Shown here: piece by piece, positions 30,901-35,000 of the stretch
Layout: each line of letters starts with the position of its first letter
How positions within the stretch are numbered: position 1 is the first letter of the stretch
Assembly: GCA_964058845.1 (NCBI GenBank)
Contig: CAXKVR010000196.1
Span: 1-35,000 of the forward strand
Length of the DNA: 35,000 nt
Direction: 5' to 3'
DNA from: Carex sylvatica
Lineage: Eukaryota > Streptophyta > Magnoliopsida > Poales > Cyperaceae
Translations under genes and position numbers: made by a program
The notes under the pieces: model-generated
The model's input: the letters and a program-made list of their open reading frames with translations, nothing else
What the model was told of the DNA's origin: nothing
Databases searched by the model: none

Positions 30901-33900
30901 CGAGGACATCTGGTTTGAAAAAATCTTAAGCAATTTGGGTAAATGTTCAGTTTTCTCAAAATTCACAATTTGGTACTTCACATCATGGCTTGTCCCATCT
31001 TCTGGGACATACTGCTTTGGTGGTCTATCTCGATTTATTCTAGGTGGCAAATTATACCTAGGTTCAGAAATACTTACCTCTGGAGCACCCTCTGGAGACC
31101 TTGCCTCGAGTGGTGATTGTATTATTTCTTCATCTTCACTTCCCTTATCCATCCAGAATTTCATACTGGATGATGATTCTTCATTGCTTCCCAGTCCTTG
31201 GCCTTGTAACAGACTCGGTTCTGTTTCAGCCGAACTTGGGTTCGTTCCAGCTTGCACTTGGCTGTTGCTGGTTTGTTCTAGCACATGAGCAGATTCGGTT
31301 CTGTCTGAACTGCTGACATCAGCCCCAGCAAGGGTATTTCGGTCTTCAGTAGAATCAGAACTGCCGACTGGTTCTAGATTAACTTGATCAGGTATTTGGA
31401 ACAAAGAGGGACTCAAGAAACTAAACTCAGTTGGTACACTAGAATTTGGTTCTCCATTACTCTCCCCCTGAACCAAATTCTGGTTCATGAAGTAGAACTC
31501 ATCTTTCAAGAAAAAACACATCCATAGTAATATAGAACCGCCTCTTTGTAGGATTATAACACTTATACCCCTTTTAACTCATACTAAATCCCAAAAATAC
31601 ACACTTCTCATTAAACGGTTCTAATTTTGATCGTCCCGTCTTTTGCATGTGAACATAGACACTACATCCAAAAATCCTTGGTTCAAGGTTGAGAATAGAT
31701 GGGATAGACACTTGGGTTAACAATTTTTGGAGTGGTGTTTGAAAATCATTAGATTTGGTTGGGATTCGATTCATAAAATATACAGCAAAGGTGACTGCAT
31801 TATCCCAAAAAACGTCGGGCACTTTACTCTCAAACAACAAGGCTCGGGTGACTTCAAGAATTTGTCTGTTTTTTCGCTCAGCTACTCATTTTGCTGTGGA
31901 GTGCCAACACAGGAAGTCTGGTGCAAAACCCCATTTTCCTTAAAAAAGGTTTGAATGCTGTGATTAACAAACTCTGTCCCGTTATCACTTCTGAACATTC
32001 TGATGCCTATCCCAAATTGATTTTTGATCATTTTGTAAAAATCCACAATAATTTGAGACACCTCATTTTTTCCTTTTAACAAATACAGCCAGGTCATACG
32101 AGAAAAATCATCAGTAAACAGTACGTACCAACGACAACCCAATTTTGACATGAGTGGTGATGGACTCCAAACATCAGTATGAACAATATCAAAAACAGAG
32201 GAACTTTTATTTAAACTATCTGGATAATTATTTCTATGGCTTTTTGCCTTAACACATTTCACAAATAAATTCTTCATTATTGAATCCTACAAATAGATGG
32301 AGTAAAATTTTTCTCATATATCCGAACGACAGATGTCCTAACCTCCTATGCCACAATTACACCTTATTCTTCAAATTCTCATTCCTCACATGAAGTGCTT
32401 TGCCACAATTTAGTTCTTCTAAGTAATACAATCCACCATGTCTAGTACCATGGCCCAAGGTCTCCTTCGTGAGGGTGTCCTGAAAAATATAGTGAGTAGG
32501 AAACATTAGAACTGTACAATTTAATTCTTCAGTTAACTTTCCCACAGAGATAAGTTTTGTAGAAAGGGAAGGCACTACTAAGGCGTTTTTAAGAACTATT
32601 TTTTCAGATAAGTGAATGTCTCCAGTCTCAGTTACAAGATAAATATCACCATAAGCATTCAAAATTCCCCCTTTAGTCACTAGTTTATTTTTAGAGATGT
32701 CAGATTTCTCAAAGGTCAAGTGATCGGTAGCTCCGGAATCAATAACCTAATTTCTCAATTTTTCAGGACTTATTTGCTTATTTTCGGTTCTAAAATGAAC
32801 AACAGATAAGGAGAAATTCTTACCCAACTCACCAGAATTACCAAAAATACATGTGCTTTCCTCTCCTGTCTCGATTTGCTTACCAGTAACCGAAGCTGCC
32901 CTCTGCTGCATCTGTATGCCCACGGAATCGCTGCCTTCTATTGCTGTCTGCGTACCAGCAAGATGCTGGAAACACAACCCATTCATGCTGCTGGTTGTCA
33001 ACGCCTTTCCTATGTGCTGTCCATCGGTTTTAACAGTTCCAGGTTGATGGCAAGAAGAGTCATATTGGTTCGTACCAGTAAACTCAGAATTTGCTACTGT
33101 ATATGCTTTTCCTTGACCTAACTGCTTCTTTCCTTTCCACCACTCTGGGTATCCGATTAATTCAAAGCATTGATCCTTTGTGTGTTTATTTCCCCCACAA
33201 TGACTGCACTTGAGCCGGGATTTGTCAGGAGATGCATAATTTTTATTGGCATATGACATCGTCTCTTGAAATCTGAAACCTTTGATTGCTAGGGCAAGTG
33301 TGCTTGGTGCCCCCCCCCCCCCCCCCTTTTATCATCACACTTTGACAAATTGCTTCCCTTCTAACATTGCCATACGCTTGTTGAACATTGGGAAAAGGTC
33401 AAATTAGCACTATTTGTGCCCTTACTCCATCCAGAGCATCATCTAACCCATCCAAAAACGTGTACACTCTTGTTTTCTGAATGAACAAATTGAATTTCTC
33501 AATATCCACGGCATATTCCATTGGATTTGGGCTCCTAAAGTCGATCTCCTGCCACAGTTTCTGGAGCTCATTGAAATATTCTTCAAGTGCTCGCCCTCCT
33601 TGTTTGACCTGGCTGACTTGTCTGTGAAAAGCGTGAAGATGAGCCTCATCCTCACCATCATGATAAGTTGTGGCAATTGACTTCCACACATCTCGTGCAG
33701 CAGGATACCCAATATAGTTTCCTCTTAATCGAGCCTCTAGTGAACTAATCAACCACCCTTTCACAACTACATCATCGGTTGCCCATCGATGGTAAGCCGC
33801 ATCAGTTATAGCCAGTGGAGCTGGTTCACCTGCAAGGTGTCTTAGTTTTTCACGACCACGAACATACATCTCTACAGCCTGACACCAAAAGGAGTACTTT

Positions 33901-35000
33901 GTGCCGTCAAATCTTGCATCAATGGGATTAGAATGTATATTCCCCCTCTGTTGTGCCAACTGTTTGAGGTAGAACTTGAGTCGTCAATGTTTGGTGCTCA
34001 TGGCTGCTGTTTGCATCTCTACCATCTGAGCCATCATTTTCACCATGTGTTTGATTAGAGCAGCAGTATCAATTTCCTCTGCCTTAGTCTCATCTGTTTT
34101 TTCAATTTCATTCATCATTAGTCTTCACAAGCTTGAAGCGTAACACCTTAGATCAATATAGTATGGAGAACAGAGAGGGGATAAGAAGGACTCCGATTCT
34201 CTTAACTATATCAACAGGTTACAACTTGGCTCTGATACCATGACAATTTTAATGAAATAAAACTAAAGAACACGGCACTCCCATGAATTCCCTTCCCTCC
34301 CAATTTTATTTATTATCAGATTTTTGTATTACAGAATAATATTTTTAAGAGTTGCTTATGCTCCTTGTAACATAGAGCAATACAGCTATTACATCTCCAA
34401 GTCATGACATTTTTCTTCTTCGACACGGTGCTTCTTTTACAGTACCATTCCTCTTCTCTCCTGTTCGATTCCTTCATCATGCACTCACTCCTCTTTCTCC
34501 CCGATATATTACTTAGTTTGTTTTACGAATAGGATATGTCATTCTCAATAAATTATGTGAATGCAGGCATACAGTTCACCTTTCGAAGACCCAGGGCTAA
34601 GTGCAGAGGAGAAGCACCTTATAACCACAAAAACTTCAATGAAAGAGCCAGTAACCTCAATTCCCTGGGGGTTGATTCTCTCAAAGCCACCAGTTTGGGC
34701 TCTCATCTTTTGTCACTTCTGCCACAACTGGGGTACGTTCATCCTGCTTACATGGATGCCTACTTACTACAACCAGGTAGCTTTATTAGATTGGAATGGA
34801 ACCCATGCATAATTAATTAAGTCTTAACTACTCAACATTGATTGATTGAATGTACACATCAATCATTAGAGCTTGAATTGAATGTGAATGTACGCACATT
34901 GTTGAATCAATATACAGGTGCTCAAGTTCAACCTGACAGAGTCAGGGTTGCTCTGTGTGCTTCCGTGGTTAACTATGGCATTCTCTGCAAACATGGGCGG
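27928..35000 (+). CDS. PHT4;1: Plastid sodium-dependent phosphate/anion transporter (PHT4;1/ANTR1-like), 3' end outside window
   Basis: Anion:cation symporter of the major facilitator superfamily; Arabidopsis PHT4;1 is a thylakoid Na-dependent phosphate transporter. Exons seen: 27928-28491, 28584-28739, 28880-29095, 34567-34776 and 34918 onward (open to the window end), all GT-AG and in frame. Residues 1 to about 130 are Ser/Arg/Asn-rich with few acidic residues at the start, like a chloroplast transit peptide, but long and low-complexity. Transmembrane segments follow, starting KRWIIVLLCFSAFLLCNMDR, with the family motif NMDRVNMSIAILPM and the later blocks GGIWADTVGGK, RAFMGIGEG, VYSGMYLGS, FCHNWGTFILLTWMPTYYNQ and LTESGLLCVLPWLTMA. 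The last blocks point to the PHT4;1 branch. Intron 3 (29096-34566, 5,471 bp) is mostly an antisense copia retrotransposon; without it the intron would be about 130 bp. Confidence 0.88.
29106..29458 (-). repeat. 3' LTR of the copia element, 353 bp
   Basis: Starts TGACAATTTT and ends TTTTACA on the plus strand. It matches the other LTR except for a 152-bp segment (29266-29417) absent from that copy and five substitutions that I count over 201 shared bases. Confidence 0.92.
29459..29469 (-). other. Polypurine tract
   Basis: On the minus strand ATGAGGGGGAG directly abuts the 3' LTR, the expected site for plus-strand priming. It overlaps the RNase H stop codon at 29466-29468. Confidence 0.8.
29466..30137 (-). 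pseudogene. Copia RNase H domain, internally deleted
   Basis: C-terminal end of pol. After the RT-RNaseH connection (KPAETPM, GKLIYLSH) the text jumps straight to TPGKRITFLKHGHLDVDGFT and the RNase H core DADWAGN, LSSAEAEF (catalytic Glu), CDNKTAIQISHNPV, RTKHIEID and VDILTKA. In intact copia proteins roughly 40 residues (the RPDI..AV segment and following helices) lie between YLSHT and TPGK, so an in-frame deletion of about 120 bp is inferred. RNase H residues themselves are present. Confidence 0.85.
30138..31521 (-). pseudogene. Copia reverse transcriptase region, frame broken
   Basis: Open from 31521 to 30331. The first part is a Ser/Glu-rich integrase-RT linker (with YNLPPRINRDRPPKQYVPED). 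RT follows: WVDAMNVEMEALEKNNTWEL, VGCRWVYSIKYN, ERYKARLVA, FSPVAKLNTIRVILSIAA, QFDVKNAFLHGDLEEEIYM (first catalytic Asp), LNKALYGLKQSPRAWF. After the stop at 30331 the sequence continues in another frame with IIYVDNMIITGND, then meets further stops (about 30262 and 30156). The catalytic YVDD box reads YVDN, losing one of the two essential aspartates. Confidence 0.88.
31574..32277 (-). pseudogene. Copia integrase, frameshifted
   Basis: Minus frame from 32277 carries the end of the zinc-binding region (CVKAKSHRN), then the catalytic core: HTDVWSPSP (first Asp), TDDFSRMTWLYLLK, FRSDNGTEF (second Asp), GTPQQNE then a stop at about 31882. The homologous text resumes one base out of frame with VAERKNRQILE (catalytic Glu) and continues to 31574 through LLFESKVPDVFW, MNRIPTK and GCSVYVH. 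A single-base deletion at the PQQN-G position explains the break. Confidence 0.88.
32357..33259 (-). pseudogene. Copia gag C-terminus (zinc knuckle) and protease
   Basis: Two adjacent frames in the same phase, 33259-32747 and 32746-32357. The first carries the CCHC zinc knuckle CSHCGGNKHTKDQC followed by FELIGYPEWW. The second begins at the aspartic protease active site VIDSGATDHLTFEKSD and reads through GDIYLVTETGD and LVVPSLSTKLISVGKL. The TAG between them sits where related elements have Trp before the IDSGA box, so it is probably a TGG-to-TAG change. The gap before the integrase contains more breaks. Confidence 0.85.
33310..33326. repeat. Poly(C)/poly(G) tract, 17 bases, in gag
   Basis: 17 uninterrupted C on the plus strand (G on the gag strand). 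The gag reading frame before and after the tract differs by one base. Confidence 0.88.
33399..34115 (-). pseudogene. Copia gag N-terminal part, interrupted
   Basis: Starts near 34115 (MNEIEKTDETKAEEID), meets a stop at about 33986, and continues from 33959 in a different frame (AQQRGNIHSNP, FDGTKYSFWCQAVEMYVRGR, VVVKGWLISSLEARLRGNYI, ARDVWKSIATTYHDGEDEA, ALEEYFNELQKLWQEIDFRS, VYTFLDGLDDALDGVRAQI), typical of the copia UBN2/gag polyprotein family. A second stop lies at 33399-33401, after which gag-like text (PFPNVQQAYGNVRRE) goes on in frame. Confidence 0.85.
34229..34240 (-). other. Primer-binding site (tRNA-Met)
   Basis: TGGTATCAGAGC on the minus strand, complementary to the 3' end of plant initiator tRNA-Met, directly next to the 5' LTR. 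It also fixes the element orientation as minus. Confidence 0.92.
34241..34441 (-). repeat. 5' LTR of the copia element, 201 bp (internally deleted)
   Basis: Same TGACAATTTT...TTTTACA ends as the 353-bp partner. It lacks 152 bp between ATCTCCAA (ends 34400) and GTCATGAC (starts 34401); 353 minus 152 equals 201 exactly. As the 5' LTR it would carry the promoter, so the deletion may also have disabled transcription. Confidence 0.92.

Larger units (their letters stand above)
29106..34441 (-). mobile_element. Degraded Ty1/copia LTR retrotransposon in PHT4 intron 3 (antisense)
   Basis: Complete but dead element of 5,336 bp on the minus strand, bounded by TG...CA LTRs. Target-site repeats are gtatc (29101-29105) and gtacc (34442-34446), with one mismatch. 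The primer-binding site and polypurine tract are in place. Coding order is gag, protease, integrase, reverse transcriptase, RNase H, with integrase before RT as in copia. The reading frame is broken by several stops and frameshifts and by an internal deletion, so it cannot make its own proteins. Lineage within copia is not assigned. Confidence 0.95.

Noticed and set aside
30806..31316. 160-residue plus-strand open frame
   Set aside because: Antisense shadow of the copia RT/linker coding sequence; no motif of its own.

Overview
The window is nuclear DNA from a flowering plant. It has GT-AG introns, AT-rich introns and spacers, and plant-specific genes (BSK, a multi-exon laccase, a plant uncoupling protein, a plastid PHT4 transporter). 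It also has a Ty1/copia element with a plant-type tRNA-Met primer site and many short inverted-repeat transposons. I cannot name the species or order from sequence alone.

Layout: (1) 1-985, the 3' end of a brassinosteroid-signalling kinase (BSK) gene on the + strand (last three exons). (2) 1937-4771, a complete five-exon TIM10 gene on the - strand, not visible as one open frame because its exons are 33-70 bases; its last intron is enlarged by inverted-repeat elements. A telo-box and two site II elements lie upstream. (3) 6476-9166, a complete six-exon laccase gene (570 residues, all copper motifs present). (4) 9167-17200, about 8 kb of AT-rich DNA with no supported gene but several transposon relics, including one element nested in another. 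(5) 17554-18618, a single-exon membrane-anchored L-type lectin-like protein without a kinase. (6) 18619-24600, a spacer with two well-bounded MITEs and a 1.45-kb foldback element split by a hAT-like insertion. (7) 24667-27296, a nine-exon mitochondrial uncoupling protein gene (309 residues). (8) 27928 to the window end, the 5' part of a plastid anion/phosphate transporter (PHT4;1/ANTR1-like). Its third intron holds a 5.3-kb degraded copia retrotransposon in antisense, inserted 10 bp from the 5' splice site.

The host genes are not a pathway or cluster. They are unrelated single genes: signalling, mitochondrial import, cell-wall oxidation, surface lectin, mitochondrial carrier and plastid transporter. 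I found no sign of a new multi-gene system. The most interesting material is the transposon architecture (nesting, target duplications, intron insertions), the lectin-like protein that appears to have lost its metal ligands, and an apparently eroded miR397 site in the laccase. Exon joins were read by eye from splice sites, frame continuity and family knowledge; no alignment was run.
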